Origin: Betaproteobacteria bacterium | GTDB lineage: Bacteria; Pseudomonadota; Gammaproteobacteria; Burkholderiales; SG8-41 | DNA length: 38,801 bases | Direction of reading: 5' to 3' | NCBI GenBank assembly: GCA_025363435.1 | Contig: JANYDY010000081.1 | Span: 1 to 38,801, forward strand | In this document: piece after piece, positions 8,842 to 17,213 of the stretch | How the letters are laid out: every line of letters starts with the position of its first letter | Numbering within the stretch: position 1 is the stretch's first letter | Notes under the pieces: model-generated | Told to the model about the DNA's origin: nothing | Databases searched by the model: none | The model's input: only the letters and a program-made list of their open reading frames with translations | Position numbers and translations under genes: made by a program

Positions 8842-9999
8842 ATGGGGTACTGTTTCAGGACTTTACGGCTCTGCTTTGTTTTATTTCTGCTTGTTCCGGC
8901 TGCGGTAACTACAGCAACTGCGGCGGTTGCGCCGGCGCCGGTAATATCTACCGGCGAAATGGCGCGGATCGTGGCGGGATTGCAGTCGAACCCGGCTGGA
9001 TTTGAAACCGACGCGCGCGCAATGTTTCCGGCCTTCGCGCGCGATGTGACCGTGCAATGGAGCAGCTACCGTGAAAAAATCGGTGTGCCGATGGCCAACT
9101 GGGCCTGCACCGAAATCGATTCGAAAGAGGGGGAAACCATTTTCTACCCGTTTTCGGGCCCGGATCTGTCGTCGGTCAACCAGTTGTATCCGCAGGCCGG
9201 ACGCTACATCATGGTGGCGATGCAACGCGCCGGGCTGCCACCCGCACTTGATCGTCAACCGCCGCGCGAATTGAAACGCATACTGCAGGCCTATCGTGAC
9301 CGCTGGCGTTTTTTCGCGCGCACCGGTTTTTATCGCACTAACGACCTCGAAGATTTCGCCAGCCGCCACGAAGTGACGGTCAGTGTGACCTCGCAATTGA
9401 TGGCATTTGCCGCGCGCCTGGGTTACGAGGTCGAGTCGGTCGAGCCGGTACAGATCAGCGCCGATGGCAAGGATCTGGTGCGCGTCGCCGAAGACCCGGC
9501 GCTCGCTTCGGCGTGGAATTCGGCGCGTCTGACGCTGGTCAAGAACGGCCGCCGCGTACTGATTGATTACTTGCGTATGGATCTCTCTGATGGCGTGATT
9601 GCAAAACATCCGGCTAACCGTGCTTTTATCGAACAGGCCTCGGCCAATCGTACGCTGGTCAAAGCGGCCTCGCATCTTTTGCAAAGGTCCTATTTCCAGA
9701 TACTGCGCGGTGCGATACTTAAAAATGCACCCAGCGTCATACAGGATGAGACCGGTATCGAATATGCGGCGCTGGCGGGCGTTTTTAAAACAAAGTTGTA
9801 CGGTCAGTTCACCAAGCCGCATAATCTGTTCCAGACGAGCATGCAACACTCGCTCGCACTGGCGTATCAGAATGCGCGTGACGTCAAGCCATTGTCATTC
9901 AGGCTTGGTTACGACAAGACCGCCGGCTCATCGGTGGTGGTGGCGGCACGGGGTGCGTTTCCGGTAGTGCCGGCACGCGCCTGCGGAGGTGCGCAATGA
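8842..9999 (+). CDS. Uncharacterised exported protein
   Basis: I do not recognise this 385-residue protein. It starts with a signal peptide (MGYCFRTLRLCFVLFLLVP..., probably cut near ATAAVAPAP), so it is exported. The ATG at 8842 is preferred over one at 8803 because AAAGGGGA precedes it. The mature part is mixed alpha/beta with conserved-looking motifs such as NWACTEID, EGETIFYPFSGPDLSSVN, YRDRWRFFARTGFYRTNDL and GRRVLIDYLRMDLSDG, but I cannot assign a family. The stretch up to YPFSGPDLSSVNQLYP resembles an enzyme-like core rather than a beta-barrel. The next gene begins 15 bases after its stop, with its ribosome binding site touching the stop codon, so the two are translationally linked and may work together. 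Confidence 0.75.
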   Translation: MGYCFRTLRLCFVLFLLVPAAVTTATAAVAPAPVISTGEMARIVAGLQSNPAGFETDARAMFPAFARDVTVQWSSYREKIGVPMANWACTEIDSKEGETIFYPFSGPDLSSVNQLYPQAGRYIMVAMQRAGLPPALDRQPPRELKRILQAYRDRWRFFARTGFYRTNDLEDFASRHEVTVSVTSQLMAFAARLGYEVESVEPVQISADGKDLVRVAEDPALASAWNSARLTLVKNGRRVLIDYLRMDLSDGVIAKHPANRAFIEQASANRTLVKAASHLLQRSYFQILRGAILKNAPSVIQDETGIEYAALAGVFKTKLYGQFTKPHNLFQTSMQHSLALAYQNARDVKPLSFRLGYDKTAGSSVVVAARGAFPVVPARACGGAQ

Positions 10000-10014
10000 G
10001 GAGGGCACGCAGAA

Positions 10015-10647
10015 ATGCCGACTTCGATGATGAAGCGTCTATTGCATTCGTTGCTGCTGTTGCTTGTTTGTACCGCGCAGGCCGTAGCGGCTGATGAATC
10101 GGTCGGCCGGCCGCAGGTCAGGGCCGGCGACGCATGGACCTATCGCCAGACCAGCCTGATTACCCAGAAGGCGAACGAATTTATCTACCGCGTCGACGCG
10201 GTCAGCGCCGACAGCATCAAGGTTTCCTCTGACGGCTACAGCGAAACGTATACGCTGGACTGGAATCTACTCGAATCTTCGGCCGGGTTCAAAGTCACGC
10301 CGCACGAAGGTTATTTCGATTTTCCGCTCGCACCCGGCAAAACCTACCCGTTCAAGGCCGAGCGCAGCGTGGCAAAAATGCGCATGACTTGGGAAGGCAC
10401 GGTCAAGGTGGCAGGCTGGGAAACGCTGGAAGTGCCGGCCGGCAGTTTTCGCGTTTTGCGCGTCGATATCAGCGGCAGTCGCGGTGGCGGCCCGGTGGCG
10501 CGCCGCGCGCAATTGCAACTGAGTTACTGGTGGTCGCCTGACACGCCGCGCTGGGTCAGGCAGGATTTGTGGATGAGCAAACCCGCCAGCAAGGATACCG
10601 ATTTGAATATGCGCACCGAATTGATCCGTTACACGCCGGCGCAGTAG
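10015..10647 (+). CDS. Uncharacterised exported beta-rich protein
   Basis: A 210-residue exported protein with no family I can name with certainty. Signal peptide MPTSMMKRLLHSLLLLLVCTAQAVAA is clear. The mature part (RAGDAWTYRQTSLITQKANEFIYRV..., LAPGKTYPFKAE, TWEGTVKVAGWETLEVPAGSFRVLRVDISG..., YWWSPDTPRWVRQDLWM) resembles small periplasmic beta-sandwich proteins in which a secreted protein is described by its 'GDxWxY' opening and 'vPaGtfxa.ri' hairpin. It follows the previous uncharacterised exported gene, with GGAGGG 9 bases before its ATG and overlapping the upstream stop region. Partner function is therefore likely but unknown. Confidence 0.75.
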   Translation: MPTSMMKRLLHSLLLLLVCTAQAVAADESVGRPQVRAGDAWTYRQTSLITQKANEFIYRVDAVSADSIKVSSDGYSETYTLDWNLLESSAGFKVTPHEGYFDFPLAPGKTYPFKAERSVAKMRMTWEGTVKVAGWETLEVPAGSFRVLRVDISGSRGGGPVARRAQLQLSYWWSPDTPRWVRQDLWMSKPASKDTDLNMRTELIRYTPAQ

Positions 10648-10684
10648 CATGCGCAATGCACAGCAGCGATATAAGTGAGTAAGC

Positions 10685-11863
10685 ATGGACAGCAATAACG
10701 GCCGCATGGAACTCGGCGAGGACTACCCGGAGATCCGCGAAAGTGTAGCGAAACTCTGCGCCGGTTTTCCCGGCGAGTACTGGCGCAAACTTGAAGACGC
10801 ACGCGCCTATCCGGCGGAATTTGTTGGCGCATTGACCGAAAGCGGTTTTCTCGGCGCGCTGATTCCGGAGGAGTACGGCGGCGCCGGACTGCCGCTGCGC
10901 GCCGCTGCGGTGATTCTTGAAACCATCCACAAGAGCGGTTGCAATGCCGGCGCCTGCCACGCGCAGATGTACATCATGGGTACTTTGTTGCGCCACGGTT
11001 CCGACGCGCAAAAAAGAAAATATCTGCCGGAAATCGCCTCGGGCAGATTGCGTTTGCAGGCCTTCGGCGTCACCGAGCCAAGCACCGGCTCGGACACCAC
11101 GCAGCTGAAGACGCGCGCCGTGCGCGACGGTGAGCACTACGTCATCAACGGGCAGAAAGTGTGGACCAGCCGCGCGCTGCACTCCGACCTCATGCTGTTG
11201 CTGGCGCGCACGACGGCGGTCGATGCGGTAAAAAAACGCAGTGAAGGCCTGTCGGTGTTTCTGCTCGACATCCGTGCCGCGCTTGGTAAGGGGCTCGACA
11301 TCCGGCCGCTCGACGCCATGATTAATCACAACGCCACCGAAGTATTCTTCAACGACCTGCGCATTCCAGCGGACTCTTTAATCGGCCGCGAAGGCGAGGG
11401 CTTTCGCTACATCCTCGACGGCATGAACGCCGAGCGCATATTGATTGCCGCCGAAGCGCTCGGCGACGCGCAGTATTTCATCGAGCGCTCTACCAACTAT
11501 ACGAAAGAACGCATTGTTTTCGGCAAACCGATCGGGCAGAACCAGGCCGTGCAATTTCCGATTGCGCGCGCTTATGCGGAAACCGAGGCGGCAAGCCTGA
11601 TGGCGCGCAAGGCCGCCGCGCTGTTCGACGCCGGCACGCCCTGCGGCGCCGAGGCCAACATGGCCAAGTTGCTGGCGGCGGACGCATCGTGGAACGCGGC
11701 CGAAGCCTGCATGCAGGCCTTCGGCGGTTTTGGTTTTGCACGTGAATACGATATCGAGCGCAAATGGCGCGAAACGCGACTCTTCCGCACCGCACCGATC
11801 TCAACCAATATGGTGCTCGCCTATATCGGCCAGCACGTGTTGGGCATGCCGCGCTCTTATTGA
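10685..11863 (+). CDS. Acyl-CoA dehydrogenase family flavoprotein
   Basis: FAD-dependent acyl-CoA dehydrogenase, 392 residues, catalysing alpha,beta-desaturation of an acyl-CoA with electrons passed to ETF. The FAD/substrate signature FGVTEPSTGSDTT and the downstream NGQKVWTSRALHSD are clear. The C-terminal signature QAFGGFGFAREYDIERKWRETRLF is also present. At the position of the usual catalytic Glu (the E of IYEGTSE in short/medium-chain enzymes) there is Pro371 (TAPIST). A candidate base, Glu250, lies in GMNAERILIAAEALG, the helix-G position used by isovaleryl-CoA and long-chain enzymes. This matches a known betaproteobacterial subgroup with TAPIST/NMVLAYIGQHVLGMPRSY-like ends. Substrate cannot be read from sequence. 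The start is supported only by a weak ribosome binding site. Confidence 0.9.
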   Translation: MDSNNGRMELGEDYPEIRESVAKLCAGFPGEYWRKLEDARAYPAEFVGALTESGFLGALIPEEYGGAGLPLRAAAVILETIHKSGCNAGACHAQMYIMGTLLRHGSDAQKRKYLPEIASGRLRLQAFGVTEPSTGSDTTQLKTRAVRDGEHYVINGQKVWTSRALHSDLMLLLARTTAVDAVKKRSEGLSVFLLDIRAALGKGLDIRPLDAMINHNATEVFFNDLRIPADSLIGREGEGFRYILDGMNAERILIAAEALGDAQYFIERSTNYTKERIVFGKPIGQNQAVQFPIARAYAETEAASLMARKAAALFDAGTPCGAEANMAKLLAADASWNAAEACMQAFGGFGFAREYDIERKWRETRLFRTAPISTNMVLAYIGQHVLGMPRSY

Positions 11864-11888
11864 GCGAATGCCGCCGGCTTCAGTCAGG

Positions 11889-12455
11889 TCAGGCTAGGAT
11901 CTGATGCCGCTCGCCATCGCTGACGCGTTGCCGCAGGCCTTCAATATCATTGATGCGGATGTATTTGCCATCCAGTGTAATCAGGTTTTCGCGGTCGAGC
12001 TTGCCAAACAGGCGGCTCATGGTTTCGAGTCTGAGGCCGAGATAGCTGCCGATGTCCTGGTGTCGCATCGGCAGTTTGAATTCCGCCGGTGAATAGCCTC
12101 TGGCGGCAAAGCGGATTGAGAGGTCGAGCAGAAATGCGGCCACGCGTTCTTCCGCGCGCATGCCGCCCAGCAGCAGCATGAGCGCGCGGTCGCGGTTGAT
12201 TTCCCTGCCGGGCAGGCGGTGGAAGTGCCGCTGCAATTCCGGAAACCTGCTGCAGGCGCGCCCCAGGTCGGTATAGGCAGGGTCGCAGACGCTGCTGTCT
12301 TCGATGGCGATGGGCATTGCACTGATGGATGCTGCTGGCAATGCCATCCAATCCTGCTGCGTCCCCCGGCATCAGAAAACAGGTGACCTGTTCCAGGCCG
12401 TCATCGGTACCGGTGGTGGCGATCAAAAATCCGCTGTGTATGACATGCAGAAAAT
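11889..12455 (-). pseudogene. FNR/Crp-family regulator remnant, 5'-truncated and frameshifted
   Basis: The last ~150 codons encode the C-terminal half of an FNR-type regulator: ...EDSSVCDPAY (the Cys matches the inner [4Fe-4S] ligand), the dimerisation helix region ALMLLLGGMRAEERVAAFLLDLS, and the helix-turn-helix QDIGSYLGLRLETMSRLFG. The preceding sensor-domain sequence (FLHVIHSGFL, DGLEQVTCFLMPGDAAGLDG) is in a different frame. Reading frames must switch at about 12312-12318, in a GGG-containing stretch just after the codons for HQCNA; inserting one base there restores continuity. Upstream of about 12455 homology stops, so the N-terminal region with the Cys cluster of FNR (CxxC...C) is missing. 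Both defects make a functional O2-sensing regulator unlikely. A 152-residue product could still start at 12347. Confidence 0.8.
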
Positions 12456-12460
12456 CGGGC

Positions 12461-12850
12461 CGCTTCCGTCTGCGCCCGTACGCGATGCTGGCCGCGAGCG
12501 ATGCCCAATTGAACAACTACTACTACGGCGTAGAACCGACTGAAGCAACGGCGTCGCGGCCTGCGTATCAACCGGGCTTCGGCGCCGGTGTTTCGTACGC
12601 GCAGAAGGTTCCGTTCGTGGAGCAGCGCGACCAGGCGCTGCGCAATCGCAATAGTTCGAAGCTGCTCAATTATCTGGATCCGAGCATCGATGTCAGCGTT
12701 GGCGACCTGATCGGCGCTCGGCGGCTCAAGGAAACTTATTTCGGTTTCGGCGTGTCGTATCGCTCGGGGATATTCGGTACCTCGCAACTGCTCGGCAACA
12801 CCAATGGCGGCTCAAACTATATTTACACCTACCTCGAGTGGCAGATGTAA
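12461..12850 (+). pseudogene. 5'-truncated outer-membrane protein fragment (MipA/OmpV-like)
   Basis: The open frame here (it stays open from 12329) encodes a C-terminal piece of what looks like an outer-membrane beta-barrel protein. The segment RLRPYAMLAASDAQLNN and YYYGVEPTEATASRPAYQPG resembles the MipA/OmpV family, in which YYYGV precedes an alternating beta-strand region. The end, ...TYFGFGVSYRSGIFG, SNYIYTYLEWQM, is a typical aromatic-rich barrel terminus. There is no signal peptide or ribosome binding site, and the homology starts abruptly next to the point where the FNR-type homology on the other strand stops. I infer a recombination junction near 12455-12465 that removed the 5' halves of both genes. 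The family assignment is moderate; the truncation is better supported than the name. Confidence 0.55.
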
Positions 12851-12958
12851 ATGAATGGCTGTTCCGTAACCCCGTGCGCGCAACGTTGGAGAACGCACAG
12901 ACGCGCGGTCATGTTGCAATGCAGACTTGCATCGCGCATTACCACTACGGAGAACGAC

Positions 12959-13432
12959 ATGAGACAAATGAAATCGACGGTAGAGTCGAATTGGCATGGC
13001 GCACTCGCAGGTCTGCTTGTCATGCTGGCGTTCGCTGCAACGGCCGGGGCGCAAATGCAGGCGCAAACCGATCAAGATAGCCAGCACGGCGTCGCTTACG
13101 AGAACGGCGGCTGGAGCATCGAATCCGCGGATGCGATGCGCAACCATGCACAACAGTTTCCGCTCATGATGATTTTTGCGTTGAAGGGCAGCGGCTCGTA
13201 TCTGGCCGACGTCGACGTGCTGGTAACCGATGCCAGGGGCGTCGTCGTACTTGACCTCAAAGAAATGGGGCCGATGGTGGCGATGGGCCTGCCAAACGGC
13301 AGCTATAACGTAAAAGCCACACGTGCCGGCATCAGCCAGACGCGACGCGTCAATGTGACCGCTGCGATGCGCGGTGTAAAAAGCGTCATGTACTGGCCGG
13401 ATGAGCAGGCGGCGACGGAAGGTCGGCGTTAA
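12959..13432 (+). CDS. Exported carboxypeptidase-regulatory-like-domain protein
   Basis: Small exported protein, 157 residues, of unknown role. A signal peptide is present (SNWHGALAGLLVMLAFAATAGAQ, cut near GAQ). The mature part has a beta-sandwich look typical of carboxypeptidase regulatory-like domains: YLADVDVLVTDARGVVVLDL, followed by MGLPNGSYNVKATRAG and QTRRVNVTAAMRG. Such domains occur in small periplasmic/surface proteins of betaproteobacteria. The ATG at 12959 is chosen because GGAG lies 6 bases upstream and the longer open frame from 12851 would put 36 non-signal residues before the hydrophobic core. It sits at the start of the stress/envelope island. Confidence 0.75.
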   Translation: MRQMKSTVESNWHGALAGLLVMLAFAATAGAQMQAQTDQDSQHGVAYENGGWSIESADAMRNHAQQFPLMMIFALKGSGSYLADVDVLVTDARGVVVLDLKEMGPMVAMGLPNGSYNVKATRAGISQTRRVNVTAAMRGVKSVMYWPDEQAATEGRR

Positions 13433-13654
13433 GTGGATAGTAAAAACGGGTCTGACGATGGCAGCAGTCATTTTCCGGCGCTCGCATCGCTGTGCGCGCC
13501 AGCGCACAGACCGGGTCGTTTCCATACCTTAACTTGGGCATACGCGGGACAACGGGGGCGCGCGCAGGGAAAACCCGGACGCGCTGCAGCAGATCAGAAG
13601 CCGCAGTCCGCCAAGTGGCAGTTTTAATTAAATATTCAATAAAGAGGCATTCAA

Positions 13655-13876
13655 ATGAAAAGCATCAAACGCAATACGGTCGTAACGATGGTTCTGGCAG
13701 GGCTGCTCGGCCTCGGTGGTTGTGCTGATATGTCGACGCGCGACAAAGACACGGCAATCGGCGCCGGCGTCGGTGCAGTCGGCGGTGCGATCCTGACCGG
13801 TGGCAGTGCGATCGGCACGGTCGGCGGTGCGGCGGTTGGCGGTCTTATCGGCAACCAGGTCGGTAAACCCAAATAA
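13655..13876 (+). CDS. Small glycine-zipper lipoprotein (OsmB-like)
   Basis: A 73-residue lipoprotein with signal and lipobox LGGC (acylated Cys near residue 23). The mature part is a glycine zipper: GAGVGAVGGAILTGGSAIGTVGGAAVGGLIGNQVG, in which Gly/Ala repeat every four residues to form a tightly packed membrane helix pair. Size and layout match OsmB/glycine-zipper-2TM lipoproteins, which are usually outer-membrane-attached and osmotic/stationary-phase induced. A purine-rich ribosome binding site (AAAGAGG) precedes the ATG. One of several small stress-type envelope proteins in this part of the window. The family is clear from sequence; the regulation is inference. Confidence 0.85.
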   Translation: MKSIKRNTVVTMVLAGLLGLGGCADMSTRDKDTAIGAGVGAVGGAILTGGSAIGTVGGAAVGGLIGNQVGKPK

Positions 13877-13969
13877 TGCGCTGCGTAACGCATGAGGGGT
13901 GCATTGGCCCGATGTGGCCGGTGCACCTTCTCTGTTCATGGCGGTGGTGCGACCACAAGGGAAATCAAT

Positions 13970-14389
13970 ATGGAAACACAAGCCGATAAATTCCCCCATT
14001 CAATGATGTGGATTGCGGGTATCGCAATTACATTGTTCTGCGTAACGGGCATTGCTGCCATCATGGGTTGGATCCCGACCTCGATGGGCCGGTCCGACGA
14101 CAGCGCAGTGCCGGCCGCAGTTTCCGCGGCGAAACCCGGTGCGGCCAAAAGCCATGCAGCTTCGCAGGTCGGCAACGGTCGCGGCAATCAGGTGGCGACG
14201 GCAATTGGTGCAGTGGGTGGCGTGGTGGCCGGAAACGAAATCGAGAAACGCATGAAAACGACCAGGGCTTATGAAATTAACGTGCGCATGGAAGACGGCA
14301 CCAGCCGCACGATACGTCAGGCTGCTGCGCCGGCGTGGCGCGCCGGTGATCGCGTAAAAATTGTCGATGGCGCGATACGCGTCCTCTGA
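13970..14389 (+). CDS. Membrane-anchored glycine-zipper 2TM protein (SlyB/YMGG-like)
   Basis: A 139-residue protein anchored by one N-terminal membrane helix (MWIAGIAITLFCVTGIAAIMGWI). A glycine-zipper segment GRGNQVATAIGAVGGVVAGNEIEKRM and a beta-type C-terminal domain (AYEINVRMEDGTSRTIRQ... WRAGDRVKIVDGAIRVL) follow, the usual order in the glycine-zipper-2TM/SlyB-like family. The ATG at 13970 is preceded by AAGGGAAA; an upstream start at 13892 lacks homology and would add 26 basic residues. The neighbouring small glycine-zipper lipoprotein (13655-13876) is a shorter version of the same theme. Likely structural envelope stress protein; no enzymatic function. Confidence 0.8.
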   Translation: METQADKFPHSMMWIAGIAITLFCVTGIAAIMGWIPTSMGRSDDSAVPAAVSAAKPGAAKSHAASQVGNGRGNQVATAIGAVGGVVAGNEIEKRMKTTRAYEINVRMEDGTSRTIRQAAAPAWRAGDRVKIVDGAIRVL

Positions 14390-14476
14390 TTTATCCGGCA
14401 CAGTGACTCCGGTAAAACGGTTTCGCAATACCGGGGTATTTGACGGAGCGGTTTTTAACTTGTCCGGAGATACAGA

Positions 14477-14881
14477 ATGAATGCTGAAATGAAAGCAACA
14501 CGCAAAGCATTGCGTCATGCAATTGCCGAAGCCGCTGTCAGTCATCGCGAAGCGGCGAATTTCACCGACAGCAAGAATAAATTGCTGGCCGACCTGAAAA
14601 TGACCGTCACCGATGCCGACAAGCTGCTCAGGGATGCGGCCGCTTCCTCGGGCGATCAACTGGCGGCGGCGATGACCTGCGTCGAAACGAAAGTGGATGA
14701 GACCAGGGACAAGCTCGGCCGCGTCACCAGTGCGGCCGGCAAAAAGGCCGGGCAGGCAGTTGACGCGACCTCCACCTATGTCAGGAAAAATCCGTGGCGT
14801 TCGGCAGGGATTATCGCGGCGGCGGGGTTGCTTGCCGGCATGCTGCTACACCGGAGCAAGCCACCCCGTACTTCGGAGTGA
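14477..14881 (+). CDS. DUF883 / ElaB-YqjD-like membrane-anchored protein
   Basis: A 134-residue protein: a long amphipathic, coiled-coil-prone helix region (residues 1-105, e.g. KNKLLADLKMTVTDADKLLRD) followed by a single C-terminal membrane helix in AGIIAAAGLLAGMLLHRSK. The short GLLAGMLLxR tail is a hallmark of the ElaB/YqjD/DUF883 group. In E. coli these are inner-membrane, ribosome-associated stationary-phase proteins under RpoS. Here the gene is part of the stress-related cluster. A GGAG (in TCCGGAGATACAG) lies 8 bases before the ATG. Confidence 0.87.
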   Translation: MNAEMKATRKALRHAIAEAAVSHREAANFTDSKNKLLADLKMTVTDADKLLRDAAASSGDQLAAAMTCVETKVDETRDKLGRVTSAAGKKAGQAVDATSTYVRKNPWRSAGIIAAAGLLAGMLLHRSKPPRTSE

Positions 14882-14914
14882 TCGCTGTTTGCACGGAAGC
14901 CGGCGGCGCCGCGC

Positions 14915-15646
14915 TCAGGGTTTCGTCAGCGTGAGCAGAATGTCGGCGTACCAGGCGCAATTCAGGCCGAGCGCTTCGTCCACTTCGAGATCGCGCGAGT
15001 CGACATCGAGTCGTGCCGAGTGCACGCCCAGCAGGGTCCACGGCAGATCGCCATAACTTGTGTCAGGTTCGGCGATACGCATCACCACCGGCGCACCGCT
15101 GGTGCCGCGGTGCGTGCGTGCATCGGTCAGAAAATAGCCTTCACCCTTGAAGCGCAGCCCGAACGAGGAGGCAATAACGGCGTGGCGCGCCACCGGCATG
15201 TGATGCAGCGTATCGTGGAAGCCGAGCGGAAAACCCACAATCAGCAGCGATGTGCCGACTTCAATCTGCTGTTCCGGGGCATACAGGTGTTCGGGCGAGA
15301 ACGCCCGATAGACCGTCGATTCGGGCAGCTTGGCGCGTTCGAGTTCGATCACGGCGACGTCGATTGCGCCAGCGCTGTCACTGCCCTGGCGCCAGACGCT
15401 TTTGCCGTCGCGGTAAAGCGGAATCGAAAAACCGGTGGATTTTGTCAGATTGACCACGTCGAGATGCAGTTCAATTTCGATGCGGTCGGGAAAGTGCTTG
15501 CTCGGCTCATCGATCATGACGTGCCGGCTGGTGACAAAAAAAAGGCGCTCGTCGCGTTCGAAGAAAAAGCCGCTTGCATTGGTCAGCGGCCGTTTCTGCT
15601 CGAACGTCAGCACACGCGCGGTGGTGAGCAGTATCGGTTCAATCAT
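14915..15646 (-). CDS. Trypsin-like serine peptidase, cytoplasmic/unexported form
   Basis: A 243-residue serine peptidase of the trypsin-like fold. Catalytic triad candidates are all visible: His42 in FFVTSRHVMID, Asp96 in AGAIDVAVIEL, and Ser183 in RGTSGAPVV. The oxyanion-hole glycine precedes the Ser. There is no signal peptide, so it would act in the cytoplasm unless an unconventional route is used. There is no PDZ domain, unlike DegP/DegS, so it resembles the short, stand-alone trypsin-like peptidases often annotated as 'serine protease' in betaproteobacteria. Divergent from fumC, with 148 bases between starts. Substrate unknown. Confidence 0.82.
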   Translation of the reverse strand: MIEPILLTTARVLTFEQKRPLTNASGFFFERDERLFFVTSRHVMIDEPSKHFPDRIEIELHLDVVNLTKSTGFSIPLYRDGKSVWRQGSDSAGAIDVAVIELERAKLPESTVYRAFSPEHLYAPEQQIEVGTSLLIVGFPLGFHDTLHHMPVARHAVIASSFGLRFKGEGYFLTDARTHRGTSGAPVVMRIAEPDTSYGDLPWTLLGVHSARLDVDSRDLEVDEALGLNCAWYADILLTLTKP

Positions 15647-15738
15647 TTAAATATCTCATTCGACAGTATGCTTGAATATTGCCATCAACTGTAACACTGC
15701 ACGGCGGCGGCCGTGACGCTGACTGCGGTACGGCGCAT

Positions 15739-15766
15739 TTGCACTTTTGCATAAAAGAGCTACTAT
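15739..15766 (+). promoter_or_regulatory. Sigma70-type promoter for fumC
   Basis: TTGCAC (15739-15744) and TACTAT (15761-15766) with a 16-base spacer. Transcription would start near 15773, which makes the ATG at 15777 almost leaderless and supports the downstream ATG at 15795 as the fumC start. Confidence 0.5.
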
Positions 15767-15794
15767 CTTCCGTCGCATGTCGAAACGGAAAGTG

Positions 15795-17213
15795 ATGGCC
15801 AACAATAGAAATCGTATTGAACGCGACTCGATGGGCGCGATCGCGGTTGCCGCCGACCGCCTGTGGGGCGCGCAAACCGAGCGCAGTCTGCACCATTTCG
15901 ATTTTTCCGGTGAAACCATGCCGATCGAGGCGGTGCGCGCGCTGGTGCAGGTGAAGAAAGCGGCGGCGCTGTCGAATGTCAGACTGGGTGAACTGACGCG
16001 CCGCCAGGGCGCCGCCATCGTCAGGGCCGCAAACGAGGTGCTGCGCGGCGATTTCGACGATCAGTTCCCGCTGGTGGTCTGGCAGACCGGCTCGGGCACG
16101 CAAACGAACATGAATGTCAACGAAGTGCTCGCCAACCGTGCTTCCGAGATTCTCGGCGGCGGGCGCGGCGACCGGCGGCTGGTGCATCCGAACGACGACG
16201 TCAATCGCGGGCAGTCTTCCAACGATACTTTTCCCACCGCCATGCATATTGCCGCGGTCACCGTGCTCGAGCGGGAGTTGCGACCGGCATTGGCCGCATT
16301 GCGCGACGTGTTGGTGCGCAAAATGCGGAATTTCGATGACATCGTGAAAATCGGCCGCACCCATCTGCAGGACGCCACACCACTGACGCTCGGTCAGGAA
16401 TTCAGCGGTTATGTCGCCCAGCTTGACCACGGGCTGGCGCACCTCGACGCGGCACTGCCGCATTTGCGCGAACTGGCGATCGGCGGCACTGCCGTCGGTA
16501 CCGGCCTCAATGCGCATCCGCAATTCGGCCGGCTGGTCGCGCGGGAGCTCTCGGTGTTGACGGGGCTGCAATTCGTCAGCGCGCCGAATAAATTCGAAGC
16601 GCTTGCCGCCTGCGATGCGCTGGTGAATGCCCACGGCGCGCTGAAGACGCTTGCCGCCAGCCTGATGAAAATCGCCAATGACGTGCGCTGGCTGGCGTCC
16701 GGACCGCGCAGCGGTATCGGTGAGCTGATATTGCCGGAGAACGAACCGGGCAGCTCGATCATGCCGGGCAAGGTCAATCCGACGCAATGTGAATCGCTGA
16801 CCATGGTGTGTTGCCAGGTCTTTGGCAACGATGTTGCGGTCAACATCGGCGGCGCCTCGGGAAATTTCGAACTCAATGTATTTCGCCCGCTGGTGATTCG
16901 CAATTTTCTGCATAGCGCCAACCTGCTGGCGCAGGCCTGCACCAATTTCAGGAAATATTGCGTCGCCGGCATCCGTCCGAACCGCCAGCGCATTGCGCAA
17001 CTGACGCGCGAGTCGCTGATGCTGGTGACGGCGCTGGCGCCGCATATCGGTTATGAGAAGTCTGCGCTGATTGCGAAGCAGGCGCATCTCAAAGGCACGA
17101 CGTTGAGGCAGGCCGCCGTCGAACTCGGGCATGTCACGGCAAAACAATTTGACCGCTGGGTCAGGCCCGAGCGCATGGTCGGCGCAGCGGCGCCGAAATC
17201 GAAGCGACGTTAA
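15795..17213 (+). CDS. fumC: Class II fumarate hydratase
   Basis: Fumarase C interconverts fumarate and L-malate in the citric acid cycle. It has no iron-sulfur cluster and so keeps working under oxidative stress or iron limitation. The 472-residue product carries the family signatures: [49 protein letters not shown] and the fumarase/aspartase loop [11 protein letters not shown] with the catalytic Ser near residue 320. Two upstream ATGs exist (15747, 15777), but homology begins at [12 protein letters not shown] just after the ATG used here, which has ACGGAAAG before it. The stop overlaps the stop of the convergent Nramp-like gene (TTAA at 17210-17213). Confidence 0.94.
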   Translation: MANNRNRIERDSMGAIAVAADRLWGAQTERSLHHFDFSGETMPIEAVRALVQVKKAAALSNVRLGELTRRQGAAIVRAANEVLRGDFDDQFPLVVWQTGSGTQTNMNVNEVLANRASEILGGGRGDRRLVHPNDDVNRGQSSNDTFPTAMHIAAVTVLERELRPALAALRDVLVRKMRNFDDIVKIGRTHLQDATPLTLGQEFSGYVAQLDHGLAHLDAALPHLRELAIGGTAVGTGLNAHPQFGRLVARELSVLTGLQFVSAPNKFEALAACDALVNAHGALKTLAASLMKIANDVRWLASGPRSGIGELILPENEPGSSIMPGKVNPTQCESLTMVCCQVFGNDVAVNIGGASGNFELNVFRPLVIRNFLHSANLLAQACTNFRKYCVAGIRPNRQRIAQLTRESLMLVTALAPHIGYEKSALIAKQAHLKGTTLRQAAVELGHVTAKQFDRWVRPERMVGAAAPKSKRR

